Of a DNA stretch of 64,000 nt, positions 8,253 to 16,773 are shown piece after piece. This DNA is from Mucilaginibacter_A sp041088075 (GTDB taxonomy: Bacteria; Bacteroidota; Bacteroidia; Sphingobacteriales; Sphingobacteriaceae): assembly GCF_041088075.1 (NCBI RefSeq), contig NZ_JBGCVY010000065.1, positions 40,117 through 104,116 on the forward strand, read 5' to 3'. The position numbers and the translations under genes were made by a program. Within the stretch, counting starts at the first letter, position 1, and each line of letters starts with the position of its first letter. The notes under the pieces are model-generated. The model worked only from the letters and a program-made list of their open reading frames with translations, had not been told where the DNA came from and did no database searches.

Positions 8253-10700
8253 TTAAAATTTATACGAAAGCGTGGTTAAAAACTGCCTCGGCGCAATCGG
8301 CGTGATACTGTAATTATCGTGGATTAAATAATTTAACGTATTGCCGATGTTGGAAACTTTGCCCAACAAAGAGAAGCGTTTGTAGGCGTACCCGGCAGAA
8401 AGGTCAACCGTGGTAAAACCGCTTAACGGGATTAAACGGCTGTATTTTTGGGGTTGGTTAACCGTGTTGTTGTAGCCGCCAAAACGAGAGCCGGTATAAA
8501 AAGCCGATGCGCCTAATCTTAACCCGCGCAAAGCATTAAGGTCAAACGTGTAAAACAAACTTCCGTTAAAAGTATTGGCCGGGCTGTTCACCAAACGTTC
8601 GCCAACGGTGTAAGAACCTGTTGTGTTGCCGGTTTTGGTGTAGCGGATGTAGTTGTGGCCGTAGCCGGTGATGAAATAAAAGTTTTTAGAAATCGTTCCG
8701 TTGATGTCCAAATCAAAACCGTCGCTGGTCGTTTCCCCGCTAAATTCCCGGATGGTAGAAATGGCGTTCGGTTTTCCGTTACGGTCCAGTTGTGCCTGCA
8801 CAGCCAAATCACTGTTCACAATCCGGTAAACACTTAAATTGGCGGTTAGCTTTCCGTTAAACAGATCGTTTTTAACGCCTGCCTCGTATTGGTTTACGGT
8901 AGAGGGTTTTAAAGTTGCGCCGTAAATATCTGTGTAAGAAGAATTGGTGATGAAGTTGTTGCTGTAGCTGGCGTAAACCGAAGTGGTTTTGACAGGCTGA
9001 TAAATCAAAGCCAGTTTGGGCGAAAAAGCTTTGTCAAACTTGGTCGAAGCAGTGCCGCGGCTATCAACACCAGTTTTTAAATTCTCAATATAAGTTTGTT
9101 CTGTTTTTTGGATGGAGTAACGCAAACCGGCCAGCACTTTAAATTTATCGGTCAGGCTGATTAAATCTTGCGCATAATACCCAAAGCGGTAAGAAGGCGA
9201 TTTGGTGCGTAAAGTATCTGTGGAATTTGGCATATCAGTGCGCGGCGTAAACTCATCCAGATCAACAATATTGATTTTATCGTAAACCGTATTGGTTGCT
9301 GTTATCCCGCTGATGGCAAAGTTCCGGGTTACGTTTAGCACTTCTGCAAAATCTGTTCCTGCCAAAAGCTGGTGACCGATGGAACCTGTTTTAAACTTTC
9401 CATTCAGGTTAATCTGCCCGGTATAATCGCCTTCGTAAGTTTTGGCGCGGGCCAAACCCCGGTTCCAGGTTCCATTCGCATCAACATTGTTTGGCAAACT
9501 CGAGCCGAAAGAGTTAACGCTTGTGCCTTGCAAAGAACCGATGGCATTCAAGCTCCAGTTGTTGTTAAAACGATGGTTCAACGTAACCGAACCTGTTCCC
9601 TGTTCCAAACTGCTGTATGCCCAATTGGTATTGATAAATTTCGAACGCGGGACATCAGGAATAAAGCGGCCATTGTTTGAAGTTCCAACGCCATAATCTG
9701 GTGTCAAATCTGATTTCAAATAATTTCCTTCAACTAATAAAGTTGTTTTTTTATTTAGGTTGAAAAGTAAAGATGGACTTAAATTGGTTATTTTTGTTTT
9801 AACCTGATCGCGGTAACTGTCGCTGTTTTCATAAGTTCCAATCACGCGGAAAGCTACGTTTTTACTTATCGGGCCGTAAACATCAACCATCGGTTTGTAA
9901 TCGTTGTAGCTGCCGTAACGTAGGGCAACTTCCTCGCCAAAATCAAACTTTGGTTTTTTGGTAACCAAATTGATGATCAGCCCGCCCGAAACATTGCCGT
10001 AAAGCAAGGCTGCACTTCCTTTCAAAACTTCAATTGATTCCAGCGTGCTTGCATCCGGGAAACCGGCAGAATTGGTTAAAACGCCATTTCGGAAAATGCT
10101 TCCCGCACCGCCGGAAACGCCAATGGTATAACCGCGTGCCGAAAAAGATTCGGAAACGCCGCCGCGGGTTTGGGTCAGCGAAACACCGCTTACGTTTCGC
10201 AAGGCATCGCCCAAACGGTTAACTTGCTGGTCTTTAATTACCTGGCTGCTTACCACGCCGCTGCTTTGCGGCAAATCCAACAGGCTGATATTGGCTTTGC
10301 CCAACGTAACCGGTTTATTGTTGCTGTTTTTACGGGCATTAATATTTATTTCGGATAATTGGGAAGAACTTTCGGACAAAGTAAAATCTGCCACCGTGGT
10401 TTTGCCTGCCAAAGCGGTTACCGCGGTTTCTTTGTTGGCACAGCCGATGCAGGAAATCCTGATGGTATAAACCCCTGGTTTGATGTTGCCAAACATATAG
10501 CTGCCATCGTCTTTGGTCGTGGTTACACGGTTTAGTTCTTTAACCATTACGGTTACGTGGGCTTCGGTTTTGCCGTCGGTTGTTTTTATTTTTCCTGAAA
10601 TTTTACCCATAATTAATTGGGCATCAACACCTGTTGTTATAATTATCAGTAGGAAAGAAAGGGTAATTGTTTTTTGAAAGTAGTGTATAAAGTCAGCCAT
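8253..10700 (-). CDS. TonB-dependent siderophore receptor
   Basis: An outer-membrane ferric-siderophore transporter of about 815 residues from the ATG at 10700; an in-frame TTG at 10733 falls in the promoter and is less likely. A signal peptide (LSFLLIIITTGVDA-Q) is followed by a carboxypeptidase-regulatory-like beta domain (GKISGKIKTTDGKTEAHVTV, then DGSYMFGNIKPGVYTI). The plug domain follows (QVNRLGDALRNVSGVSLTQ, with a nearby SFSARGY), then a 22-strand barrel ending in the aromatic terminus TTLSYKF typical of outer-membrane insertion. FhuA/FecA-like features and the PepSY neighbour point to ferric-hydroxamate or similar uptake. Two dyads at the promoter suggest iron control. No dispersed word occurs inside this long gene. 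Confidence 0.92.
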   Translation of the reverse strand: MADFIHYFQKTITLSFLLIIITTGVDAQLIMGKISGKIKTTDGKTEAHVTVMVKELNRVTTTKDDGSYMFGNIKPGVYTIRISCIGCANKETAVTALAGKTTVADFTLSESSSQLSEININARKNSNNKPVTLGKANISLLDLPQSSGVVSSQVIKDQQVNRLGDALRNVSGVSLTQTRGGVSESFSARGYTIGVSGGAGSIFRNGVLTNSAGFPDASTLESIEVLKGSAALLYGNVSGGLIINLVTKKPKFDFGEEVALRYGSYNDYKPMVDVYGPISKNVAFRVIGTYENSDSYRDQVKTKITNLSPSLLFNLNKKTTLLVEGNYLKSDLTPDYGVGTSNNGRFIPDVPRSKFINTNWAYSSLEQGTGSVTLNHRFNNNWSLNAIGSLQGTSVNSFGSSLPNNVDANGTWNRGLARAKTYEGDYTGQINLNGKFKTGSIGHQLLAGTDFAEVLNVTRNFAISGITATNTVYDKINIVDLDEFTPRTDMPNSTDTLRTKSPSYRFGYYAQDLISLTDKFKVLAGLRYSIQKTEQTYIENLKTGVDSRGTASTKFDKAFSPKLALIYQPVKTTSVYASYSNNFITNSSYTDIYGATLKPSTVNQYEAGVKNDLFNGKLTANLSVYRIVNSDLAVQAQLDRNGKPNAISTIREFSGETTSDGFDLDINGTISKNFYFITGYGHNYIRYTKTGNTTGSYTVGERLVNSPANTFNGSLFYTFDLNALRGLRLGASAFYTGSRFGGYNNTVNQPQKYSRLIPLSGFTTVDLSAGYAYKRFSLLGKVSNIGNTLNYLIHDNYSITPIAPRQFLTTLSYKF

Positions 10701-10708
10701 GCGTTTAT

Positions 10709-10781
10709 TTAGATTAATTCTAATTAGCGGCAAATATAATTTTTAATCTTTTCGGCAGAAAATTATTTAGAATTAATTTAA
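10709..10781 (-). promoter_or_regulatory. receptor promoter with two candidate metal-regulator operators
   Basis: On the minus strand a minus-7 box TATATTTG (10731-10738) fits the Bacteroidota TAnnTTTG consensus. It is bracketed by two dyads of the same type: TTAGAATTAATCTAA at 10709-10723, covering the expected start site, and TTAAATTAATTCTAA at 10767-10781 upstream. Arms TTAGA/TCTAA with an AT-rich centre recall DtxR/IdeR-like boxes more than the Fur consensus. Spacing and placement fit repression by an iron-bound regulator; the identity of the regulator is inference. Confidence 0.55.
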
Positions 10782-10853
10782 ATAAAAAGAAGGCGTGGTA
10801 AAGATAAAAAAGGGGTTTCGGCAAGCTTAATTGCTGGCAGGCAAAAAAAACAA

Positions 10854-10915
10854 GGCATAAAAAAAGCATCGCCGTTTTTTGCCGATGCTTCTTTTATGCC
10901 CTAAAAATTGGTGTC
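10854..10915. terminator. stem-loop built on the dispersed word, downstream of the response regulator
   Basis: GGCATAAAAAAAGCATCG at 10854-10871 pairs with CGATGCTTCTTTTATGCC at 10883-10900 around an 11-base loop. The right arm contains the dispersed word (10885-10897) and continues with CTAAAAATTGGTG, the usual extension. It lies just downstream of the response-regulator stop on the minus strand, whose product would end in a strong stem. The rest of the 10782-10919 spacer shows no other feature. Confidence 0.6.
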
Positions 10916-10919
10916 GCTT

Positions 10920-11282
10920 TTAAGCGTAGTATTCTTCTACTTTATCAATCAAATTAAAAATATCAAAAGGTTTGCTGATGAAATGTGTTGCACCGGCGTT
11001 GTCTGCCATCTGTTTTCCATCCATACTGGCCGAAATTACAATCACAGGCAAATCCTGCGTTTCGGGTTTTTTGCGCAGTTGTTTAACCACTTCGTCGCCC
11101 GTCATTTCCGGCATCCACAAATCAATAATTACCAGGCCGGGGTGCACTTGCTCGATCGTTTTAAACATATTCGGGCTGTTGCTTTCTGCAACTGCCTGAT
11201 AGCCATAACTTTCCAGTACAAGTACAAGCATTTCGAGAATACCCTGGTCGTCATCACATACAAGTACTGTTTTGTTTATCAT
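10920..11282 (-). CDS. single-domain response regulator (CheY-like)
   Basis: A stand-alone receiver of 120 residues. The acidic pocket is visible (CDDD, residues 9-12), the phospho-acceptor is Asp54 in VIIDLWMPEM, the switch Ser is in VISAS, and the conserved Lys is Lys104 in FISKPFD. There is no output domain, so it probably works by protein-protein contact. I chose the ATG at 11282, which overlaps the TGA of the upstream kinase by one base (TGATG); a GTG one codon earlier is possible. Translational coupling to the LOV kinase makes the two a likely cognate pair. Confidence 0.92.
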   Translation of the reverse strand: MINKTVLVCDDDQGILEMLVLVLESYGYQAVAESNSPNMFKTIEQVHPGLVIIDLWMPEMTGDEVVKQLRKKPETQDLPVIVISASMDGKQMADNAGATHFISKPFDIFNLIDKVEEYYA

Positions 11283-12817
11283 CACAATTCTATCGGCAAG
11301 GTAAAACTAAAGGTAGCGCCTTTCTCTGCTTCACTATCAACCCACAAAGTGCCCTTATGGTTTTTAATAATTTGGTCGCATACGTACAGGCCAATTCCCA
11401 TGCCAGGAAATTTCTTTTGGATGCTGTTCGCCCTGAAAAACCGCTCGAACACTTTTTTCTGGTCTTCGCGGCCAATGCCCAGGCCGTAATCTGTTACCGC
11501 TACTTTTATAAACCCGCTTACACGCGACAGGTAAACTGCTATTTCGCTGGCTTCGGGTGAGTATTTGATGGCGTTGGTAAGCAAATTGATAACCACTTGT
11601 TCTAAACGGTGCTGGTCTCCGGCGTAACTGAGTTTGGTGCTGCCGGTGATTACAATCCTATGCGAGTTGTAGCTTCCCTGTACGTTTTCTACGGCTTCTT
11701 TCACCATCTGGTCAAAATCAAAAACCTCTTTGTGCAGTTCTATTTTGCCGTTTTGGATTCTGGAAGTGTCCAGCAAATTGGTAATCAACTCGTTCATCCG
11801 GTTTAGGTAATCATTGGTTTTTGCGATAGCTTGCGTAACCTTGTCGTTATCTTTCGGGAGCATCCTTTCTAAAAGCTGGATGTAGCCTTTTACCGTTGTT
11901 AAAGGTGAGCGCAGTTCGTGGCTGGCGATGGAAATAAAATCGTCTTTGCGTTGTTCACTTTCCCTGCGTTCCGTAATATCTTCAAAAGAAAGCAGGATGT
12001 GCTGTTTGTACTCGCCGTCCAGTTCAATCTGGTGCGCATTCAGCAGCATTATTTTTTTACCAATTTGCGGGAACTCGTAGCTTACCTCAAAATCCAAAAC
12101 TGGGTTGTTGCTTGGCAAAATGGTTTCTAATAATTCTTTTAATTGCGGAATATTCCATTGGTCATCACCCAGGTCATATAGTTTTATACCGATGGTTTCA
12201 GCTTCCGATACTTTAAAAGTCCTTAAAAAATGCCTGTTGACGCTAAGGACGCGTAAATCCGGCCCTAAAACCAGTAACGATTCACGTACCGTTTGCAAAA
12301 TACTCGACAGATATTCTTCGTTCTCTTTTAACAATCTGGTACGCTCGATCACACGACGTTCCATTTCGTCGCGCTCCTTTTGCAATTGCTGCTCGGCATT
12401 TTTCCGTTTGGTAATGTCGTTTTGCACGCCCATAAAATTCGTTACGTTTCCGTTTGCATCTTTTATCGGCGATAAATACAGCTCGTTCCAAAACAAATCC
12501 CCGTTTTTACGATAGTTGCGCAATTCTACTGTGGCGGTTTCCCCGTTTTTAATCGCTTCTTTTAAAAGATAGCGGGCAGGCTGTTCGCGGTCGTCGCCCT
12601 GCAAAAAGCGGCAATTGCGGCCAATGATTTCACTTCTTTGATAACCTGAAATTTTTTCGAAAGCTTTGTTGCAATAAACAATAGGATGGTCGGGCTGGCG
12701 GTAATCGGTAATAATAATGCCTGCAACAAAAGCATCAACGGCAAGTTTTAGCAAGTGGAAATCAAGCTCATGCGATTCGCCGGAAAAATTAAAACCTAAA
12801 GAATTGTCTGTATCCAT
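11282..12817 (-). CDS. LOV-PAS sensor histidine kinase (probable blue-light receptor)
   Basis: 511 residues. The first PAS domain (about 22-137) carries the LOV signature GRNCRFLQG, with the cysteine (Cys69) that forms the flavin adduct under blue light. QNDITKRK closes it, and a coiled coil joins it to a second PAS domain (about 170-285). HisKA follows with ASHELRSPL (His300), then the ATPase with the N-box NLLTNAIKYSP, DYGLGIG and GMGIGLYV. There are no membrane spans, so it is a soluble cytoplasmic kinase. Photosensing follows from the intact LOV motif, while the output is unknown. The response regulator starts at its stop codon. Confidence 0.93.
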   Translation of the reverse strand: MDTDNSLGFNFSGESHELDFHLLKLAVDAFVAGIIITDYRQPDHPIVYCNKAFEKISGYQRSEIIGRNCRFLQGDDREQPARYLLKEAIKNGETATVELRNYRKNGDLFWNELYLSPIKDANGNVTNFMGVQNDITKRKNAEQQLQKERDEMERRVIERTRLLKENEEYLSSILQTVRESLLVLGPDLRVLSVNRHFLRTFKVSEAETIGIKLYDLGDDQWNIPQLKELLETILPSNNPVLDFEVSYEFPQIGKKIMLLNAHQIELDGEYKQHILLSFEDITERRESEQRKDDFISIASHELRSPLTTVKGYIQLLERMLPKDNDKVTQAIAKTNDYLNRMNELITNLLDTSRIQNGKIELHKEVFDFDQMVKEAVENVQGSYNSHRIVITGSTKLSYAGDQHRLEQVVINLLTNAIKYSPEASEIAVYLSRVSGFIKVAVTDYGLGIGREDQKKVFERFFRANSIQKKFPGMGIGLYVCDQIIKNHKGTLWVDSEAEKGATFSFTLPIEL

Positions 12818-12908
12818 TTAATTTTGATCGTCTTATATGGGCAATTTATACATTTTTCCGGGGCTTTGGTTGCGAAAACAGGGCAATTTGCCGTTTTTTC
12901 TTACGGTG

Positions 12909-13412
12909 CTACAAGGCAGTGCCTTTAATCGTTGCCGTTACTTTGCCGCAATTTTGCATTTTCTTTCCGTAATAAGGGTTTTGGATTTCGGCAGAAGCGT
13001 TTATCCAGTACTGCTTTTTCATCGGGCAATATTGCCGGTAAACGGTAACATCGGGCTTAAATTTTTTCAGCAGGCTAAAAACAGCATCAGAAAGCGCGGC
13101 AAAATGTTCGCGCTGGTGTTCGATGCTTGTAGACTCGCTAATGTGCTGCGCGTTGTACCGCAATTTTTCGCTGTAATTTGTCCATGCTGCTTTTTGTGCA
13201 GGTTCCAGTTTATCGGTGTTGAGTTGCTGCACGGCTTTTACCATTTCGGCGGCCTGCTGGTTTGCCGCTTTGCCATCGTCATCAACCAGGGCTTTTTCTA
13301 CACTTAAATACCCGTGTAAAACAGGGCTAAAAACAGCATTAACGGCTTGGGCTTTGGTTTGATGAAAAGCAACTATGCCCAGCACCAACAATAAATATTT
13401 AATAGTTTTCAT
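12909..13412 (-). CDS. DUF3347-type secreted protein
   Basis: 167 residues with an N-terminal signal peptide (LLLVLGIVAFHQTKA, cleavage near residue 22). The C-terminal half has the marks of DUF3347: YCPMKKQYWINA and NPYYGKKMQNCGKV, with one Cys in each motif and a Met that could bind a metal. Related domains are found in copper-handling membrane-fusion proteins, so a periplasmic metal-linked role is plausible but not shown. The promoter must lie in the 13413-13460 gap. No operon partner is evident; a compound repeat lies upstream. Confidence 0.75.
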   Translation of the reverse strand: MKTIKYLLLVLGIVAFHQTKAQAVNAVFSPVLHGYLSVEKALVDDDGKAANQQAAEMVKAVQQLNTDKLEPAQKAAWTNYSEKLRYNAQHISESTSIEHQREHFAALSDAVFSLLKKFKPDVTVYRQYCPMKKQYWINASAEIQNPYYGKKMQNCGKVTATIKGTAL

Positions 13413-13460
13413 AGACGGATATTAATCAGGCAAAATTAAACTTTGAACCGTAAAAGGCTA

Positions 13461-13612
13461 AGGGAGCGTTTAAAAATTTATTTCCGATGCTTCTTTTACC
13501 GCCTAAAAATTGGCCTTGCCCGGTTTCGGTTTGTTTAAATTGATGCACATACCGATTTTTAGACGGTAAAAGAAGCATGGCGTTTTTTATGGCATAAATT
13601 CAAACTAGCCCC
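13461..13612. repeat. compound inverted repeat with outer TTTAAA arms and a word pair
   Basis: Inner cores are ATGCTTCTTTTACC at 13487-13500 and GGTAAAAGAAGCAT at 13565-13578, facing outward, with extensions CCTAAAAATTGG and CCGATTTTTAG. The outer flanks are imperfectly inverted: GGGAGCGTTTAAAAATTTA at the left edge and TAAATTCAAACTAGCCCC at the right. The 152-bp length and terminal arms resemble a MITE. It lies between two minus-strand genes. Confidence 0.7.
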
Positions 13613-13623
13613 AAAACCTGTTG

Positions 13624-13662
13624 CAAAAAAATAGCCGGCAACAGTTTACTGCTGGCCGGCCT
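13624..13662 (-). terminator. intrinsic terminator for the 76-residue gene
   Basis: Read on the minus strand, CCGGCCAGCAG, a TAAA loop and CTGTTGCCGG form a GC-rich stem followed by CTATTTTTTT. It lies about 90 bases downstream of the stop of the small gene at 13754, in the correct orientation for it. Confidence 0.7.
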
Positions 13663-13753
13663 TATAGCTTTAATTAGTTATAAACCAGGCAATGCCGGTT
13701 TATAAAATAGCGGAAACTGACAAAAAATTGTAGTTTATAAAAAACAACAATTT

Positions 13754-13984
13754 CTATTCCCAGCCTTCGCCTTTTTTGGCGTTTCCGTTCTTGATGTGTT
13801 CTTCTGCTTTGTCTTTTCCTAAAATGGCAGCCATATTGTTCCCATCAGCATCTTTTCCCACCGCAATATACCTGCCCGATTTGCAATTGATAACAGGGTC
13901 AACCATCGGGACATTTTTGGTTTTTGTTTTAACAGAATAAGCTGTTATTCCGCCTTCAGTTTCTTCTTTTTTAGCTTTTGCCAT
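13754..13984 (-). CDS. small hydrophilic protein of unknown function
   Basis: A 76-residue basic protein with no signal peptide or membrane span. It begins MAKAKKEETEGGITAYSV and ends in a charged tail (EHIKNGNAKKGEGWE). The middle contains PVINCKSGRYIAVGKD, a possible small beta hairpin. I do not recognise a characterised family. Reality as a gene is supported by a clean ATG, an open frame with ordinary codon use, and a good intrinsic terminator about 90 bases downstream. It stands alone between repeats. Confidence 0.65.
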   Translation of the reverse strand: MAKAKKEETEGGITAYSVKTKTKNVPMVDPVINCKSGRYIAVGKDADGNNMAAILGKDKAEEHIKNGNAKKGEGWE

Positions 13985-14130
13985 GATTTAGATTTTTAAT
14001 AATTGTTTTACTTTAACTCGTAAAAATACAATTTGTTTATATCAAATAACACAAATGCCGTTTTAACCTTGAATATTATTTTGAATATTTAAAAGCCATG
14101 ATCTTAAATAATACTTTTTCATAGCAACAA

Positions 14131-14159
14131 CACCAATTTTTATGTGGTAAAAGAAGCAT
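14131..14159 (+). repeat. extended dispersed word, single copy
   Basis: CACCAATTTTTATGT followed by GGTAAAAGAAGCAT (core 14146-14159). A degraded partner may be ATACTTTTTCAT at 14111-14122, which would make this a short pair. It lies in the 221-base spacer between two minus-strand genes; nothing else was seen in that spacer. Confidence 0.65.
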
Positions 14160-14205
14160 GCCGGTTTTAATATTCCTGTCAAAAATAAATATTGAAACAG
14201 GTTTG

Positions 14206-14802
14206 CTACAGCAGCTCGGCGTAATGGTTTTCTACTTTAATGCCGCCGTCTTTGTTTAGCTTGATCTGTTTTGTGTGCTGTTCTATCAGCAGCAGGTTGG
14301 GCGTTAAACTGTGCAAGGCAGCAATGTTTTTAGCTTCCGTTAAATCTTCGCCGGCCTGTTTAAAATCGCCCAGGTTTGATTTTACATCCGCCAAAACCAC
14401 CAGCGAACCGATAATGCCTTCATAATTTTTTTGCTGGCGCGAAATGGCATTGCTGCGCAGCACGTACCATTTGGCTTCCGAAAAACGGTTTTGCCGAAAA
14501 TAAAAATTGGCCAAACTATCAAACTGAATGCGCATGGCTGCCTGCCCGTAACGCATGCTGTGGCGCAAATTGCGCATACACAAGGCTTCTTCGGCATCAA
14601 TGCTGTAGCGGCTTCGGCCTAAATCGGTTTTAAAGGTGCTAAAAGAAGTATTGTAGATAAGTGCTGGTGGCGGCGTTTTCTCCTTCACTAAACCTAATGA
14701 CGGAAAGCGTTCGTGTTTTTTTTGCCAGGGCATTTTAACATAAAGCTGTGCCGAAGCCTGCAATGAAAAAAGGCCGATAAAAAGAGTATATACTATTTTC
14801 AT
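14206..14802 (-). CDS. secreted TPR-like protein of unknown function
   Basis: 198 residues from the ATG at 14802; the frame continues upstream to a TTG, but MKIVYTLFIGLFSLQASAQ is a clean signal peptide. The mature part is mostly helical. It has repeats of the tetratricopeptide type around residues 95-165 (FDSLANFYFRQNRFSEAKWY, IGSLVVLADVKSNLGDFKQA), so it is probably a periplasmic scaffold. I do not recognise a specific family. Residues NTSFST near position 61 are encoded by a copy of the dispersed word (14638-14651). Confidence 0.65.
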   Translation of the reverse strand: MKIVYTLFIGLFSLQASAQLYVKMPWQKKHERFPSLGLVKEKTPPPALIYNTSFSTFKTDLGRSRYSIDAEEALCMRNLRHSMRYGQAAMRIQFDSLANFYFRQNRFSEAKWYVLRSNAISRQQKNYEGIIGSLVVLADVKSNLGDFKQAGEDLTEAKNIAALHSLTPNLLLIEQHTKQIKLNKDGGIKVENHYAELL

Positions 14803-14867
14803 AAAACGCTGATTGTTATAGAAAAACAAATCAATTAATTAACGGCCAAAGCTTAAAAGTGTTGTGC

Positions 14868-15710
14868 TTAACTAAAAACTTCCAGCCCGTCATCGTAGCT
14901 TGCCCAAACCATATACGGATGTGTATCGGCATGATAAATCTCGCCGGTTGATTTTATGCCGATCACGCCTGCAAAACCATCAAACCCGCTTAGTTCGGTC
15001 AATGTTTTTTCGCAGGCATCGCCCAGTTTGAAACCATCGGTTACGCGGGTTACAATTTTGGCGGCCACGGCACCGCTCATAATATCCTCGCCAACGCCGG
15101 TGCACGAAACTGCTGCAAAACGGTTGGCGTAATTGCCGGCAACCGTGGCCGAATCGCTTACACGGCAAGGTATTTCAAAGCCTTTTCCGCCGGTTGAGGT
15201 AGCTGCGGCAAGGTTGTTAAATTCATCCAACACTACGCAGCCAACCGTGCCTAAGCGTACCGAGTTTTGCAGTTTCTGCTCGTATTCGTGTTTGCGCTGC
15301 GGTGATTGCGGGTTGAAGTATGGGAAATCATGTTCGCGGGCAAAATCTTTGGCACCGCTTCCGCTTAAAACACGGTCTTGCAGCGGCAATAATTTTTCGG
15401 CTATCCGGATCGGGTTTTTTACATCTTCTATATTGATCACGCCCGAAAAACGTTCCGTGCCGCCGTCCATCAAAGCCGCGCTCATCCTGATTTTGCCATC
15501 ACTTTGGATTTGTGAACCGTAACCGGCGTTGAACAGTTCGCTGTCTTCCAACAATGACACGGCAAAAACAGCAGTTTGCACCGCCGAATGTGTTTTTAAA
15601 AAAACATAACTGGCCTCGGCAATAATGGCCAAAGCTTCCTGTTTGGCTTTTTTAATTTCCTGGTTGGTGCCAGATTCGCTAAAAAACCCGCCGTGTATAA
15701 TCAGTTTCAT
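14868..15710 (-). CDS. iaaA: isoaspartyl peptidase / plant-type asparaginase
   Basis: 280 residues of the Ntn-hydrolase asparaginase-2 family. These enzymes cut themselves before a threonine that becomes the nucleophile. Here the site is LGTVGCVVLD (Thr155, with Gly154 before it). Also visible are the N-terminal glycine motif (HGGFFSES), NAGYGSQIQSDG, and STGGKGFEIPCRVSDSATVA after the nucleophile. The family cleaves beta-aspartyl dipeptides such as beta-Asp-Arg, the product of cyanophycinase. The start is one base after the stop of the cyanophycinase gene, so the two are translated from one message. This context makes cyanophycin-dipeptide hydrolysis the best guess for its role. Confidence 0.9.
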   Translation of the reverse strand: MKLIIHGGFFSESGTNQEIKKAKQEALAIIAEASYVFLKTHSAVQTAVFAVSLLEDSELFNAGYGSQIQSDGKIRMSAALMDGGTERFSGVINIEDVKNPIRIAEKLLPLQDRVLSGSGAKDFAREHDFPYFNPQSPQRKHEYEQKLQNSVRLGTVGCVVLDEFNNLAAATSTGGKGFEIPCRVSDSATVAGNYANRFAAVSCTGVGEDIMSGAVAAKIVTRVTDGFKLGDACEKTLTELSGFDGFAGVIGIKSTGEIYHADTHPYMVWASYDDGLEVFS

Positions 15711-15711
15711 A

Positions 15712-16623
15712 TCAATAATTGTTGTCTGGAATGTTCAGGGCATGGTTGTTTAAAACCTTGGCCGTTTTGTTGATAAACAACTTGTGCTGCTGCAAGTCAA
15801 ATTTATCATAAATAGACATTACATGTACTTTCAAGTTTTCAACAGAAACCGGCGTCCCCATTTCTACATTATAAATATTGGTTTCGATGATGTCGCGGCC
15901 TTCAACTACAATCGTTAAGCCGGAGCCAATAGCTTCCATTGTTTTGCCTTCGGTGATCAAAAGCCCGGCATCTTCGCCCAAACCAATGCCTAAAATGCCA
16001 GGGTTGCTGGCCACAGCATAAAACAAACGGCCGATGCGCCCGCGCTGCACAAAATGGGTGTCTATAATTACAGAATCAATAAAACCCAAACCAGCCGTAA
16101 TTTGCACTTCGCCTTTGATCATCGCTTCGTTGCTTTGGCCGCGGTAAATCATGTTGGCAGAAGCAGCGGCCGCACCGGCGGAAGTTCCGGCCACAAGCAA
16201 ATGGTCGTGCAGGTAACGGTCTTTCAGGATAAACAAAAACTCGGTTCCGCCAAAAATAGAGCTTAAACGAAGCTGGTCGCCGCCAGTAAACATCACCACA
16301 TCTGCTTTTTTGATGCGCGCTAAATAATCAGGGTTGGCGGCATCTTCGCGGCTGCGGATGTCCAGCACGTTTACGTTCTCCACATCAAGCTGGCTGAAAG
16401 CTTTGATGTATTCGGTGCCCACCAGTTCCGGGATTTGGGAAGCCGTGGTAACCACTTCAACAACAGGATTTTCTGTGGCAGATTCTGTAATGATCCGTTT
16501 TAAAATTCCGTGCTCAAAAAACCGGAGATGGTCTGGCTGTTTGATGTTTTCCAAGGCACTGATGTTTGTACCTAAGTCAACGGCACCGCCTATAATTACT
16601 AATTTGCCTGTTGGTATGCTCAT
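15712..16623 (-). CDS. cphB: cyanophycinase (peptidase S51)
   Basis: 303 residues from the ATG at 16623. The frame stays open far upstream, but that part lies opposite cphA and does not look like protein. Cyanophycinase degrades the storage polymer multi-L-arginyl-poly-aspartate to beta-Asp-Arg. The serine-protease elbow is GTSAG (Ser148) and the FTGGDQ motif lies at about 112-117; IDTHFVQRGRIGRL carries the conserved His. No signal peptide is seen, so it is cytoplasmic. It is divergent from cphA, with a 150-base shared control region, and directly upstream of the isoaspartyl peptidase. Synthesis and breakdown genes thus lie back to back. Confidence 0.92.
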   Translation of the reverse strand: MSIPTGKLVIIGGAVDLGTNISALENIKQPDHLRFFEHGILKRIITESATENPVVEVVTTASQIPELVGTEYIKAFSQLDVENVNVLDIRSREDAANPDYLARIKKADVVMFTGGDQLRLSSIFGGTEFLFILKDRYLHDHLLVAGTSAGAAAASANMIYRGQSNEAMIKGEVQITAGLGFIDSVIIDTHFVQRGRIGRLFYAVASNPGILGIGLGEDAGLLITEGKTMEAIGSGLTIVVEGRDIIETNIYNVEMGTPVSVENLKVHVMSIYDKFDLQQHKLFINKTAKVLNNHALNIPDNNY

Positions 16624-16744
16624 CAATGAAAAATTAAAGGTATTTTTCCAAAGATAACGGCACGCAGCGCTAAAAAGTGAATGATAATTGCATTTAATAT
16701 TCAAAAACTTATTTAATTGCAGGTGTTTTAACAAAAAAACAGGT

Positions 16745-16757
16745 GTAAAAACAGTAT
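16745..16757 (+). repeat. dispersed word (AC form) upstream of cphA
   Basis: GTAAAAACAGTAT ends 16 bases before the cphA ATG, in the cphB-cphA divergent spacer (16624-16773). The preceding bases contain CAGGTGTTTTAACA and CAGGTGTAAAAACA, so the copy looks like a duplicated 14-mer. I see no clear promoter box in the spacer. Confidence 0.6.
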
Positions 16758-16773
16758 TAGCAGGATAAAATTT

